From Paenibacillus paridis (GTDB lineage: Bacteria > Bacillota > Bacilli > Paenibacillales > Paenibacillaceae), in contig NZ_VCIX01000066.1 of assembly GCF_006345825.1 (NCBI RefSeq), positions 1-64,000 on the forward strand: DNA of 64,000 nucleotides, given 5' to 3'. The notes under the pieces are model-generated. The model did no database searches and was not told where the DNA came from. It saw only the letters and a list, made by a program, of their open reading frames with translations. The position numbers and the translations under genes are program-made. Below, piece after piece: positions 8,816 through 18,539 of this stretch; positions within the stretch are counted from its first letter, which is position 1, and each line of letters starts with the position of its first letter.

Positions 8816-8861
8816 AATAAACGGCTTGGCCGCCCTCTGCAAAAGGACAGTATCCGTTTAT
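8816..8861 (-). other. Intergenic hairpin between ruvX group and mltG
   Basis: AATAAACGG and CCGTTTAT arms close a roughly 30-nt GC-rich loop. A similarly built structure (AATAACCGTAC arms) occurs at 24564-24617. It lies in the 299-bp gap between a DUF1292 gene and mltG. Apart from this and the hairpin at 8915-8947, I see nothing in that gap that I can name. Confidence 0.5.
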
Positions 8862-8914
8862 CGTCGAAGTAAAAGTTTTCTTTAACGTGTTAAACCTAGA
8901 AAGCCTTCGATTGG

Positions 8915-8947
8915 AACGAAAGAGCGGTTGTAAACCGCTCTTTCGTT
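8915..8947 (-). terminator. Terminator-like hairpin after the DUF1292 pair
   Basis: Perfect 15-bp stem (AACGAAAGAGCGGTT / AACCGCTCTTTCGTT) with a 3-nt loop, 21 bp past the stop of the downstream DUF1292 gene. The minus-strand tail is not U-rich, so termination efficiency is uncertain. Confidence 0.7.
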
Positions 8948-8967
8948 GCTAGCCTATTGTGGTTCAA

Positions 8968-9279
8968 TTATGGGCGCTCATCGGTTGCGAACAACAAATC
9001 GTCATAAGCCTCCGACGCCGCTTCCCATTCTTCATCATCTTCAATGTTCTCCAGCTGCGGTTCTCCGCCAACCTGAATAACGCGGAACAGCTCTACATCT
9101 TCTTCGCCACGCATCGGATCGGATTGAAGGGCGGCATACACACGATCTCCAAGCTGAAATTCAGCCTTGATATCGTATACTTCCACGCTGCCGTCATCGG
9201 CTTGCAATTCAATTTCGTTTCCGAAAGCGTCTCTCAAGCTATTCAGCTTTTTTGGCGCTTCATGCTCAGTACCAGACAT
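8968..9279 (-). CDS. DUF1292 family acidic protein
   Basis: Small acidic protein of 103 residues of the DUF1292 family (YrzB-like), with the typical FGNEIELQADDG opening and the conserved C-terminal ENIEDDEEWEAA block. No biochemical function is known for the family. Its ATG overlaps the stop codon of the upstream DUF1292 gene (TAATG) and follows GGAGGAAGAAAATTA, so the two are translationally coupled. It is the last gene of the ireB-ruvX-DUF1292 group and is followed by a strong hairpin. Confidence 0.85.
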   Translation of the reverse strand: MSGTEHEAPKKLNSLRDAFGNEIELQADDGSVEVYDIKAEFQLGDRVYAALQSDPMRGEEDVELFRVIQVGGEPQLENIEDDEEWEAASEAYDDLLFATDERP

Positions 9280-9575
9280 TAATTTTCTTCCTCCATCTCG
9301 CCAAGGAGCGTGTTAAACGTTTCCTCGACCATGTTCCATTCTTCTTCATCTTCAATCGTGTAGAGCTTCAGATCATCGCCTTCTTCTTCATAACGGAAAG
9401 CGTATACTTCATCTTCCTCGTCATTTTCGCCAGCGACCGGAACAACCATCATATATTTCTGATCGGAACCATCAACCTCAAATTTCATGATGACTTCGAA
9501 TTCCTCTTCGTTGCCTTCTTCATCCGGGATATAAATAATTTCCGGCTCTTCGAATTCCAGATCTTCTTTTGTCAT
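9279..9575 (-). CDS. DUF1292 family protein (YrzB-like)
   Basis: Acidic 98-residue protein with the DUF1292 pattern (IIYIPDEEGNEEEFEVI, then LYTIEDEEEWNMVEETFN). The ATG at 9575 lies just after GGTGAGGGTAAAC, which is better placed than the GTG at 9587 inside that ribosome site. B. subtilis has one such gene (yrzB) beside yrrK. Here two diverged copies lie in tandem, which suggests duplication. Function unknown. Confidence 0.88.
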   Translation of the reverse strand: MTKEDLEFEEPEIIYIPDEEGNEEEFEVIMKFEVDGSDQKYMMVVPVAGENDEEDEVYAFRYEEEGDDLKLYTIEDEEEWNMVEETFNTLLGEMEEEN

Positions 9576-9583
9576 GTTTACCC

Positions 9584-10000
9584 TCACCTTTTCGCTTTAG
9601 AATCGAGATAATTTTGCAAAATAAGCGTTGCCGCCATTTTGTCGATTACGAGCTTTCGCTTCTTCCGGCTGACGTCCGCTTCAATAAGCGTTCGTTCGGC
9701 AGCTACCGTTGTCAGCCTTTCATCCCAAAGGTGAACAGGTATGTTTAGTTTCTGCTTAATCTGTTCTGCGAATTCCATACAAATTTCGCCACGCGGACCG
9801 ATGGTACCGTTCATGTTCTTCGGCAGACCCACAACGATTTCACTAACCTCATGCTCCTTAACCAAGTCGGCAATACGGTCAAATTCACTTCCATCGCGTC
9901 TGCGTTCAATGACTCCGGTACCTTGTGCGGTCCAGCGAAAGGCGTCGCTGACCGCTACGCCAATATTGCGGTCACCATAATCCAATCCCATCAATCTCAT
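9584..10000 (-). CDS. ruvX: Holliday junction resolvase-like RuvX (YqgF/YrrK)
   Basis: RNase H-fold protein of the YqgF family, implicated in 16S pre-rRNA 5'-end processing in E. coli and proposed as a Holliday-junction resolvase. The 138-residue protein shows the DYG motif (MGLDYGDRNIGVAVSD), the VGLPKNMNG loop and the WDERLTT motif. The ATG follows AGGAG at about 11 bases. It stands between ireB and the DUF1292 pair, the same order as B. subtilis yrzL-yrrK-yrzB. Confidence 0.95.
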   Translation of the reverse strand: MRLMGLDYGDRNIGVAVSDAFRWTAQGTGVIERRRDGSEFDRIADLVKEHEVSEIVVGLPKNMNGTIGPRGEICMEFAEQIKQKLNIPVHLWDERLTTVAAERTLIEADVSRKKRKLVIDKMAATLILQNYLDSKAKR

Positions 10001-10026
10001 GTCTTGTCCGGCTCCTGCCTGCTTTG

Positions 10027-10287
10027 TTATTGTTTCTTGTGGTTTAGATAAAACCGGACAAGCTCTTCAATTAATTCGTCTCGTTCCTTCTTGCGAATTA
10101 AACTCCTGGCGTTGTTATGCCGCGGAATATACGCGGGATCTCCGGACAGCAAATACCCAACGATCTGGTTAATTGGATTATATTCTTTCTCTAGAAGCGC
10201 TTCATGCACCGATAGCAGAATGTCTTGAGAAGATTCAACCCCCTCCGCCTTCACGTTAAATTTCATTGTATTGTCCATGGAACTCAT
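10027..10287 (-). CDS. ireB: IreB family regulatory phosphoprotein (YrzL)
   Basis: Small protein (86 residues) of the DUF965/IreB family. Enterococcal IreB is phosphorylated by the Ser/Thr kinase IreK and affects cephalosporin resistance. Conserved blocks [18 protein letters not shown] and [18 protein letters not shown] are present. I start at ATG 10287, six bases after GAGGTG. A longer frame to 10332 has no ribosome site. It lies 50 bp downstream of alaS, as in B. subtilis. Confidence 0.93.
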   Translation of the reverse strand: MSSMDNTMKFNVKAEGVESSQDILLSVHEALLEKEYNPINQIVGYLLSGDPAYIPRHNNARSLIRKKERDELIEELVRFYLNHKKQ

Positions 10288-10337
10288 CGCCAGCACCTCG
10301 CTTTCCAAACCGCTTTTCAGTGGGATATACATTTATA

Positions 10338-12971
10338 TCATATCACATTTGTTTGACTAAGAACCAGTTCTTCCGCAAGTTTCAAAGCTTCATCTAGCTT
10401 TGAAATATCTTTTCCGCCTGCTTGGGCCATATCTGGACGGCCTCCGCCGCTTCCGCCAACGTGAACGGCAGCCTCTTTTACGATTTTCCCAGCATGGAAA
10501 CCTTTTTTGACAAGATCGGCAGAAACAGCCGCTGCAAGGTTAACCTTGTCTTCAGAGACCGCTCCGAGCACGATTACGCTCGACGCAAGCTTAAGCTTCA
10601 ATTCATCAACGATGCCGCGCAGAGCGTCCATATTCGGCGCACTTACTTTCGCGCACAATACAGTAACTCCGTTAACTGTCTTTGCACTTTGCTCAAGGGA
10701 GCCTGCCTCGATCCGACTTAGCTTCGCTTGCAGCGATTCATTGTCACGTGAGAGGTCCTTCACTTGGCCAAACAATGTCTCGATCCGTTTTGGAACATCA
10801 CTAGTGTTTGATTTCAGCAATGCAGCAGATTGCTTAAGCAATTCCAGTTGACCCTCCAAATAGGTATACGCATGCTTGCCTGTTACGGCTTCAATTCTTC
10901 GTACGCCGGAGCCGATTCCGCTCTCGCTTAGTAGCTTGAACAGTCCGATTTGCGACGTATTGCCTACATGACAGCCTCCGCAAAGCTCAAGGCTATAGCT
11001 TCCTACCTGCACAACCCGCACTTCATCGCCATACTTCTCGCCGAACAAAGCCATTGCGCCCATAGCCTTCGCTTCGTCGAGTGATTTTGTTTCTATATTC
11101 ACAGCTGTACCCAGCCAAATTTGTTCATTCACGCGGCGTTCGATTTCCACGAGCTCCTCGGCCGTAATACTGCCAAAGTGAGAGAAGTCGAACCGCAGCC
11201 GCTCTGCTTCAACAAGCGATCCCGCTTGATTGACATGGTCGCCCAGCACCTCTTTGAGTGCTTTATGAAGCAAATGCGTTGCTGTATGGTTCTTGATAAC
11301 ATCATCGCGAACGGTTTTGGTTACGACAGCTTTTGCCGTCTCGCCATTGCGAACTGAGCCTGCGGTAACAACCGCATGATGTACGCTCTGGCCATGCGGA
11401 GCCTTGGTTACATCTTCGACTTGAAGGGTAAAGCCCTCGCCGCTGATCAAGCCTTTGTCTCCGATTTGGCCGCCGCTCTCTGCATAGAAAGGCGTTCGGT
11501 CAAGAATAACGGCAACCTTGCTGCCGTTAGCTGCTGATTCTACAAGGCTGTCTTCATGAACGATAGCTATAATTTTCACTTCAGTTACCAGTTCATTATA
11601 GCCAACAAACTCGCTTTTAATCGTAAAATCGCCTAGCGGGCCTCCCTGCACCTTCATGCTGCCCGTGTCCTGGCGAGCAGAGCGAGCACGGTCGCGCTGC
11701 GCTTCCATTGCTGCGTCAAAGCCTTCGCGATCAACCGTCATCCCGTTTTCCGATGCAAAATCCTCCGTCAAATCAAACGGGAAGCCATACGTATCATAAA
11801 GCTTGAACGCGTCTTCCCCGCTGATCTCCTTATTGCCTGCCTTGGTAGCCGCTGCAACAAGATCGGACAGCATAGCCAAGCCATCGGAGAGCGTTTCATG
11901 AAAGCGTTCCTCCTCTGTGCGGATCACGCGCTCAATAAATTCACGCTTGGCGACAACCTCTGGATAGTAAACGCCCATAACCTCACCGACAATCGCCGTC
12001 AGCTGATGCAGGAAAGGACGGTCGATTCCAATCGTTTTCCCGTAGCGCACAGCACGGCGAAGCAAACGGCGAATGATATAGCCTCGTCCTTCATTAGAAG
12101 GCATAACGCCGTCGCCAACCGCGAACGCTACCGTACGGATGTGGTCGGCAATGACTTTAAGCGCCACATCATGCTCTTCGTTCGCTTTGTAGGTTACCTT
12201 TGCAATCTCGCAAGTACGGTCGATAATTGGGCGGAACAAATCGGTATCAAAGTTGGAATCTACGTCCTGCAAAATTGATGCAAACCGTTCCAAACCTGCG
12301 CCTGTATCGATGTTTTTAATCGGCAGCGGTGTATAGCTGCCATCTTTGTTATGGTTAAATTGCGAGAAAACGACGTTCCATACTTCAAGGAAACGTTCAT
12401 TCTCGCCGCCCGGCCAGCATTCCGGATCCGAAAGGTCGCCGTATTTGTCGCCGCGGTCATAAAAAATTTCCGTACAAGGTCCGCACGGGCCCTCGCCGAT
12501 GTCCCAGAAGTTTTCCTCCAGCTTGTAGATGCGCTCGGCAGGCAGGCCGATTTTTGTATTCCAGAAAGCGAATGCTTCCTCATCCTCGGGGTATACCGTT
12601 ACCGACAAGCGGTTCGGATCGAAGCCGATCCATTTTGGCTCGGTAAGAAATTCCCATGCCCATGTGATCGCTTCTTCTTTAAAGTAATCGCCAATGGAGA
12701 AGTTGCCCAGCATCTCGAAGAACGTATGGTGGCGGCGCGTCTTGCCGACGTTCTCAATGTCGTTCGTACGAATACATTTTTGCGAATTGGTAATTCGCGG
12801 GTTTTCTGGTACGACTCGTCCGTCAAAATACGGCTTCAGTGGCGCCATGCCTGCATTTATCCATAGCAAGGACGGGTCATTATGCGGAACGAGCGATGCG
12901 CTTGGTTCAATTTTATGGCTTTTGCTTTCAAAAAAAGCAAGCCATTTTGCCCGGATTTCACTAGCTTTCAT
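10338..12971 (-). CDS. alaS: Alanyl-tRNA synthetase
   Basis: Charges tRNA-Ala. The 877-residue enzyme has the class II catalytic core ([10 protein letters not shown], then the [20 protein letters not shown] motif 2 region), the editing domain with [11 protein letters not shown] and the CGGCHVG zinc motif, and a C-terminal DHHA1 domain with the Gly-rich [13 protein letters not shown] segment. The ATG follows AAAGGGGGCAATTACTA. Expression is under the T-box leader at 13003-13296. It probably forms an operon with ireB and ruvX. Confidence 0.98.
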   Translation of the reverse strand: MKASEIRAKWLAFFESKSHKIEPSASLVPHNDPSLLWINAGMAPLKPYFDGRVVPENPRITNSQKCIRTNDIENVGKTRRHHTFFEMLGNFSIGDYFKEEAITWAWEFLTEPKWIGFDPNRLSVTVYPEDEEAFAFWNTKIGLPAERIYKLEENFWDIGEGPCGPCTEIFYDRGDKYGDLSDPECWPGGENERFLEVWNVVFSQFNHNKDGSYTPLPIKNIDTGAGLERFASILQDVDSNFDTDLFRPIIDRTCEIAKVTYKANEEHDVALKVIADHIRTVAFAVGDGVMPSNEGRGYIIRRLLRRAVRYGKTIGIDRPFLHQLTAIVGEVMGVYYPEVVAKREFIERVIRTEEERFHETLSDGLAMLSDLVAAATKAGNKEISGEDAFKLYDTYGFPFDLTEDFASENGMTVDREGFDAAMEAQRDRARSARQDTGSMKVQGGPLGDFTIKSEFVGYNELVTEVKIIAIVHEDSLVESAANGSKVAVILDRTPFYAESGGQIGDKGLISGEGFTLQVEDVTKAPHGQSVHHAVVTAGSVRNGETAKAVVTKTVRDDVIKNHTATHLLHKALKEVLGDHVNQAGSLVEAERLRFDFSHFGSITAEELVEIERRVNEQIWLGTAVNIETKSLDEAKAMGAMALFGEKYGDEVRVVQVGSYSLELCGGCHVGNTSQIGLFKLLSESGIGSGVRRIEAVTGKHAYTYLEGQLELLKQSAALLKSNTSDVPKRIETLFGQVKDLSRDNESLQAKLSRIEAGSLEQSAKTVNGVTVLCAKVSAPNMDALRGIVDELKLKLASSVIVLGAVSEDKVNLAAAVSADLVKKGFHAGKIVKEAAVHVGGSGGGRPDMAQAGGKDISKLDEALKLAEELVLSQTNVI

Positions 12972-13002
12972 TAGTAATTGCCCCCTTTAAATGATAAAAC
13001 AC

Positions 13003-13296
13003 AAAAAACGCCCCTGTCATAGACAGGGACGAATAAATTCGCGGTACCACCCTGGTTATTGCGCAGCTGCAAGCAGCAAGCACAATCGCCTTCATTAGAC
13101 GATAACGGGTCCAACCGATGAAGTTCATTCACACTCCGAAAATAGCTTTCGGCCACCCTTCGTCATAAAAGCTTTCTCAACCGACGCATCGCGATCCCTG
13201 CGGATCGGCTGCGAAGAAGCTTTCTCTCTGGCTAACGGGCAATGGCTTACTTCATTTCGTCAACGTTTTTTCACCTATGTAATTACAGCTGATTAT
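13003..13296 (-). promoter_or_regulatory. T-box leader of alaS
   Basis: tRNA-sensing riboswitch. On the minus strand the T-box sequence GGGTGGTACCGCG (13040-13052) precedes an intrinsic terminator (CCCTGTC/GACAGGG arms, 13012-13028) with six T, and a long Stem I region with an AGAGAG bulge motif lies upstream. Uncharged tRNA-Ala is the expected ligand, from the downstream gene. I could not place the specifier triplet with certainty. Confidence 0.95.
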
Positions 13297-13302
13297 TTTA
13301 AA

Positions 13303-13331
13303 ATTATAGCCAGACCCTAACAGCCTGTCAA
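13303..13331 (-). promoter_or_regulatory. Consensus sigma-A promoter for the alaS leader
   Basis: Minus-strand TTGACA (13326-13331), a 17-bp spacer and TATAAT (13303-13308) match the sigma-A consensus perfectly. The -35 box overlaps the stop codon of the upstream yrrI gene (13328-13330), so the alaS transcript starts right at the end of that gene. Confidence 0.9.
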
Positions 13332-14398
13332 ATAATCTTTCTCCGCACGTAATACGCGAACATATGCTGAATAATGACCTTGCACGCCGCAAAAATCGGA
13401 ACAGCCAAAATCATCCCTACAATCCCCGCAATTTCCCCGCCGACAAGCAGCGCGAAGATGATTGATAAAGGATGCATGTGCAATGTCCGGCCGACCACCT
13501 GCGGGGAAATGACATTGCCTTCGAGAATTTGGCAAAGCACGTTAATGATGCCTACAAATATGACCATCTTTATAGAAACTGTGGACGCCATCAGCAAAGC
13601 GGGAGCCGCCCCGAAGAAAGGGCCCAGATACGGAATGACATTCGTGATCGCCACGATACCGGCAAGCAGCAGGGCATAAGGCATACCGATAACCAAATAT
13701 CCGCAATAGGCTAGAACGCCCACGATGACGCATACCAGGAACTGGCCGCGGATATAGCTACCAAGGGCCGTATCGATATCCTTAAGCAGCCTTACGGTGT
13801 TTTTGCGGTGCGATTTCGGCACATAAGTGATGACCGTCCGTTCAAAGACATCAAAATCCTTTAAGATATAGAAGGCCAAGAACGGAATAATAAAGGTGAT
13901 AAAAACCGCATTGACCATCGAGCCGATATTGTTGACAAAGTTGAACAGGCTCTCCGACAGTTTTTTTTCTATATGGACTAGAGACTTGTTAAGCCCGCCG
14001 CGGATGCTCTCCGGCAAAAAGGAGGTATTGTTAATGTCGGTCACGATATTTTGGGCGCGCATAGACAGCTCCGGAACATGCCTGTTCAGCTCCTGCACTT
14101 GCTCTATGAACATCGGAATCAAATTAACGAGCAGCACGGTAATCATTGCGCAAAAAACAGCATAAATAAGCAGCACCGCAATCGTTCTGGGTACTTTCCG
14201 ATCATGCAGCATCGTTACGATGGGATTAAGCACATAAGAAATAATCATGGCAATAATAAAAGGCGCCAGCACGGCCTTCAGAAAAATATAAACATTTACA
14301 ATGAGCGGCTTAATTTGCAGCATCAAATAAATCGCGAGCAAGCCTAATATGAGGTAGATCAGCCACACAAACAGACGGCTCTTCGTAAAGCGCTCCAC
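13328..14398 (-). CDS. yrrI: AI-2E family transporter (YrrI-like permease)
   Basis: Polytopic membrane protein of the AI-2E/PerM family, about 356 residues, with clusters of hydrophobic helices at both ends and the C-terminal signature VIGMPYALLLAGIVAITNVI followed by PYLGPFFGA. Family members are proposed exporters or ion antiporters; the substrate here is unknown. Two in-frame GTG codons are possible. I prefer 14398 (MERFTKS) because GGGGG lies about 8 bases upstream; the other is at 14407. Position upstream of alaS matches B. subtilis yrrI. Confidence 0.9.
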   Translation of the reverse strand: MERFTKSRLFVWLIYLILGLLAIYLMLQIKPLIVNVYIFLKAVLAPFIIAMIISYVLNPIVTMLHDRKVPRTIAVLLIYAVFCAMITVLLVNLIPMFIEQVQELNRHVPELSMRAQNIVTDINNTSFLPESIRGGLNKSLVHIEKKLSESLFNFVNNIGSMVNAVFITFIIPFLAFYILKDFDVFERTVITYVPKSHRKNTVRLLKDIDTALGSYIRGQFLVCVIVGVLAYCGYLVIGMPYALLLAGIVAITNVIPYLGPFFGAAPALLMASTVSIKMVIFVGIINVLCQILEGNVISPQVVGRTLHMHPLSIIFALLVGGEIAGIVGMILAVPIFAACKVIIQHMFAYYVRRKII

Positions 14399-14506
14399 CG
14401 CCCTCACCCCCGAACATTCTTTATCCCGCTAGGCTTGGCAAGCCGGACAAGCGGAACTAGTTCAGTATATGTAAAAGCGGTATAAATCATCCTCGAACAG
14501 CAAAAA

Positions 14507-14529
14507 AAAGACGGCCAATGACCGTCTTT
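14507..14529 (-). terminator. Intrinsic terminator after the zinc-ribbon gene
   Basis: AAAGACGGCC/GACCGTCTTT arms around a 3-nt loop, followed on the minus strand by a T-run. It separates the iscS-yrrD-zinc-ribbon group from yrrI. Confidence 0.88.
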
Positions 14530-14557
14530 CCATATTCGTAGCTATTCATTCATTATA

Positions 14558-14755
14558 TCAGTTAACATGTACCTGAGTAATTTCCTCTTCGAAGAACAGG
14601 TCGTCAAGCGAGCTTAACGTGCCGTCCTCTTCCACTTGGTATACCGACATTTTCTCGCCGTTAACCGTCAGTTCAATGAAGCAGCCCCAGCAATAGAACT
14701 GGTGGGAACCGATCTTTCCGATATCTTTCGAATTGCAATTCGGACATCTCATCAT
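14558..14755 (-). CDS. Small zinc-ribbon protein of unknown function
   Basis: A 65-residue protein with two CxxC pairs (CPNC near residue 4 and CWGC near residue 23), which should bind one zinc ion, followed by an acidic tail (FFEEEITQVHV). I do not recognise a characterised homologue. The ATG follows AGGGAG at 9 bases. It lies 13 bp downstream of yrrD and is followed by a terminator, so it is the last gene of the iscS-yrrD transcript. Confidence 0.75.
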   Translation of the reverse strand: MMRCPNCNSKDIGKIGSHQFYCWGCFIELTVNGEKMSVYQVEEDGTLSSLDDLFFEEEITQVHVN

Positions 14756-14768
14756 CTTTCATTTCTCC

Positions 14769-15305
14769 CTATTCTCTGAAATTGGAAGCTGCGACAGGCT
14801 CCAATTCCGCTTCACTGACAGCAGGAACAATAATCGCGTCTTCCCCGAGTAATACGTTTTCCGGATCACTCGGCGCTCTCAGCCATCTGCGCCCTTCCAT
14901 CAGATCCGAAACAAAACCGTCCGTAAGCTCGTAGCCTACTATTTGTGTACCCTGTTTTGGGTAAAAATAAACATCGGACACTCGGCCAAGTTGCTCGCCC
15001 TGTACCGTTATAACGGGTAAATCCTTTAATTTCACTATTCCTGTGTAAAAAGAGCGCAGCATTTGCTTCGACTTCATCCGAACGATCTCTGCTTCACTTG
15101 CGATAATAACGGCGTCCTCACCGCAGGATAACACGTGGGTCCACTCCACTATTTTGACAGATGAAACAAACCACCTGGGACAATCGAGTATTAAGCCTTT
15201 CAGCTGCCAATGCTCGTCGAACCAAGCATCCTTAACGGTTCCAACAAGCTTGCCGGAATGGATGACGATGACGGGAAGTCCAATAAGCCGTTGAAGTTTA
15301 ATCAC
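14769..15305 (-). CDS. yrrD: PRC-barrel domain protein (YrrD-like)
   Basis: A 178-residue protein with two PRC-barrel domains (about residues 1-75 and 88-160; each shows the G-x-V-x-D pattern, GTVKDAWFD and GRVSDVYFY). PRC barrels act as small adaptor domains in RNA processing and photosystems; the role here is unknown. The GTG start lies 13 bases after AGGAGG. It follows iscS by 17 bp. B. subtilis yrrD lies in the same cysteine/tRNA-thiolation neighbourhood. Confidence 0.85.
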   Translation of the reverse strand: MIKLQRLIGLPVIVIHSGKLVGTVKDAWFDEHWQLKGLILDCPRWFVSSVKIVEWTHVLSCGEDAVIIASEAEIVRMKSKQMLRSFYTGIVKLKDLPVITVQGEQLGRVSDVYFYPKQGTQIVGYELTDGFVSDLMEGRRWLRAPSDPENVLLGEDAIIVPAVSEAELEPVAASNFRE

Positions 15306-15322
15306 GCTTAGCCGGAGTCCTC

Positions 15323-16477
15323 CTAGTAGTTATTACGAATACGCCTCACGATTGTTCCAACTTTTTGTGCGGCATCTTCTAATTCCTCCAAAGTATTCCC
15401 CAAACCGAAGCTAAATCTTACAGCGGAATCAATTTGCTCTTGTGGCAATGCCATTGCCCGCAGCACATGCGAGCGCTCCAATGCGCCGGATGTACAAGCA
15501 GAGCCGCTTGCAGCCGCAATGCCTTCCATATCTAAATTCATAAGCATGGTTTCTGTATCCACACCGATAAAGCTGATATTTATGATATGGGGCAAATAAT
15601 GCTGCTCGCTTCCATTGATAATTATTGGCACTTCAACCTGCTCCTTGAGCAGCTCTATCCATCTCTTACGAAGCTTGTCCATAAAAGGTTGCTTATTTTT
15701 CCGCTCGTTCACACAAATGTCAACAGCAGCCGCAAAACCGACAATACCCGCGATATTTTCCGTACCGGCACGGCGTTTGCGCTCCTGGGAACCACCATGC
15801 TGGATAGCATCTATCGGCGTCCCTGCGGCGACGTAAAGAGCGCCAACGCCTTGCGGTCCGTTAATTTTATGCGATGAGAAGCTCATCAAATCTACAGGGA
15901 GTTCATTTAGGCGGTAATCGCTCCAGCTCAAAGATTGGACCGCATCCACATGAAAAACCGCACCGCCTGCTTTGGCGATTTGCCCGATTTCTTCAATTGG
16001 GTGAAGCGTGCCTACCTCATTGTTGCCATGCATAATGCTGATAAGGCCGGTTTCTGGCGTCATTGCCGCTTGGATAAGAGCTGGCGAAGTTTGTCCGGTT
16101 TGGTCAACAGGCAGTACTGTAACCGTGAATCCTTCTTCCTTCGCCAACCATTCGCAAGTGTGAAGCACCGCATGATGCTCGCCTGCCGATGTTATGATAT
16201 GGGTTTTGCCTCGTTTGCGCTGCGCTCGAGCCGCCCCAATCAATGCGGCATTGTCACTCTCCGTACCGCCGGAGGTAAATAACAGTTCAGCAGGCTTGCA
16301 GCCCAAGGCTGCAGCTATCGAATCACGCGCACGGTTAAGCTGCTGCTTGGCCGCCCTTCCGAACGCATGCATGCTAGACGAATTGCCGCCTGGTCCTTGC
16401 ATGACCGCAAGCATCGCTTTCGCGACTTCGGGATGCATGGGCGTAGTGGCGGCATGATCAAAATAATGGTTTCTCAT
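15323..16477 (-). CDS. iscS: Cysteine desulfurase (IscS/NifS family, YrvO-like)
   Basis: PLP enzyme that turns cysteine into alanine and a protein persulfide. The 384-residue protein shows the opening YFDHAATTP, the GGTESDN motif, the PLP-lysine in SSHKINGPQG and the catalytic cysteine loop SGSACTSG. The ATG follows AAAGGAAGCTGAGCCT. B. subtilis YrvO supplies sulfur to the neighbouring MnmA for 2-thiouridine in tRNA. Here mnmA is close by but divergently transcribed, and cymR is immediately upstream, so the same partnership is likely. Confidence 0.95.
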   Translation of the reverse strand: MRNHYFDHAATTPMHPEVAKAMLAVMQGPGGNSSSMHAFGRAAKQQLNRARDSIAAALGCKPAELLFTSGGTESDNAALIGAARAQRKRGKTHIITSAGEHHAVLHTCEWLAKEEGFTVTVLPVDQTGQTSPALIQAAMTPETGLISIMHGNNEVGTLHPIEEIGQIAKAGGAVFHVDAVQSLSWSDYRLNELPVDLMSFSSHKINGPQGVGALYVAAGTPIDAIQHGGSQERKRRAGTENIAGIVGFAAAVDICVNERKNKQPFMDKLRKRWIELLKEQVEVPIIINGSEQHYLPHIINISFIGVDTETMLMNLDMEGIAAASGSACTSGALERSHVLRAMALPQEQIDSAVRFSFGLGNTLEELEDAAQKVGTIVRRIRNNY

Positions 16478-16646
16478 AGGCTCAGCTTCCTTTAATTGTA
16501 GAACTTCTACTGGTTTTCATTGACAAGAGTATAGCACAAACCACCTTCATATACAGCCATATGATTAACGGGAGCTTGGCATGCAGTCGCGTAACTGCCT
16601 GATACAGAAATTCGATCAAACATTCTTTCGCTTCCTAAAACATAAT

Positions 16647-16674
16647 CGAGCGGTCAGCAATGGCTGACCGCTCG
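16647..16674 (-). terminator. Intrinsic terminator after cymR
   Basis: Perfect 12-bp GC-rich stem (CGAGCGGTCAGC / GCTGACCGCTCG) with a 4-nt loop, followed on the minus strand by ATTATGTTTT. It separates cymR from iscS, which must therefore have its own promoter. Confidence 0.85.
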
Positions 16675-16719
16675 AAATGGGTGACGGAACATCATATTTG
16701 CCTAACCTTAGAAAGCCAT

Positions 16720-17139
16720 TTAGATGTAGAACATGTAGCTATCGGGCTTGCCTTCATCTTCGAAATTGATAAGATCTGCCAGCGTGGTCGAATCAAGCAC
16801 CTCGGCAATGCTGTCGCGAATACGCAGCCACAATTGGCGCTTCGCCGGGTCATCCTCTTCCGTAAAGTCTACCGGTGAAATCGGACCTTCCAGAATACGA
16901 ATAATATCGCCTGAGGTTATGGATTCCGGGTCTTTGGACAAAATATAGCCGCCATAGGCGCCTCGAATGCTTTTTACCAGTCCTGCATTTCGCAAAGGTG
17001 CAACCAATTGCTCCAAATAGTGTTCGGAAAGCTGGTTTCGTTCAGCAATGCTCTTGAGCGAAGTGGGGCCTTCCCCAAATTTAGCCGCGAGCTCCATCAT
17101 GATCGTTAAGCCGTAGCGGCCTTTCGTCGATATTTTCAA
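16720..17139 (-). CDS. cymR: Rrf2-family regulator, CymR-like
   Basis: Winged-helix transcription factor of 139 residues, opening MKISTKGRYGLTIMMELA with recognition segment SEHYLEQLVAPLRNAGLVKS and the RGAYGGYIL wing, all typical of CymR. CymR is the master repressor of cysteine metabolism in B. subtilis and works with CysK. No cysteine is present, so it is not an iron-sulfur IscR. Its place upstream of a cysteine desulfurase gene matches B. subtilis. A perfect palindrome at 17219-17232 lies in its promoter region. Confidence 0.88.
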   Translation of the reverse strand: MKISTKGRYGLTIMMELAAKFGEGPTSLKSIAERNQLSEHYLEQLVAPLRNAGLVKSIRGAYGGYILSKDPESITSGDIIRILEGPISPVDFTEEDDPAKRQLWLRIRDSIAEVLDSTTLADLINFEDEGKPDSYMFYI

Positions 17140-17218
17140 AGTGACACCTCTTTTATTGGTTTTATCTCTTTATGACTTGTCCGTTAGCTCTATAAACCTC
17201 TGTATTCCCATTTCACTT

Positions 17219-17232
17219 ATATGTTAACATAT
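17219..17232. promoter_or_regulatory. 14-bp perfect palindrome between cymR and mnmA
   Basis: ATATGTTAACATAT is a perfect inverted repeat in the divergent intergenic region, 79 bp from the cymR start and 100 bp from mnmA. Its size and position would suit a dimeric regulator, possibly CymR itself, but it does not clearly match the known CymR box. Function inferred only. Confidence 0.4.
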
Positions 17233-17268
17233 CCTGCAGGACTCGTGTGCAAAAAGGTTGACATCTTC

Positions 17269-17297
17269 ATGAAAAACTTTTCAGCCTATGGTACAAT
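17269..17297 (+). promoter_or_regulatory. Probable sigma-A promoter of mnmA
   Basis: TACAAT (17292-17297) with ATGAAA at a 17-bp spacing, matching the consensus at 5 and 4 of 6 positions. A perfect TTGACA at 17258 is 28 bp from the -10 box and so cannot pair with it. Confidence 0.5.
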
Positions 17298-17302
17298 AAT
17301 AG

Positions 17303-18460
<1,158 letters not shown>

Positions 18461-18477
18461 TAAGGAAGCCAAACGCA

Positions 18478-18520
18478 ACAAGGCTGTCACGCATCCATCT
18501 GATGCAAGTGACAGCCTTGT
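18478..18520. terminator. Bidirectional terminator between convergent mnmA and CNNM genes
   Basis: ACAAGGCTGTCAC and its complement GTGACAGCCTTGT form a 13-bp stem around a 17-nt loop in the 79-bp gap between two convergent genes, with TTATTT on the plus-strand side. Confidence 0.85.
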
Positions 18521-18539
18521 TTATTTGCTGCATGAATGG

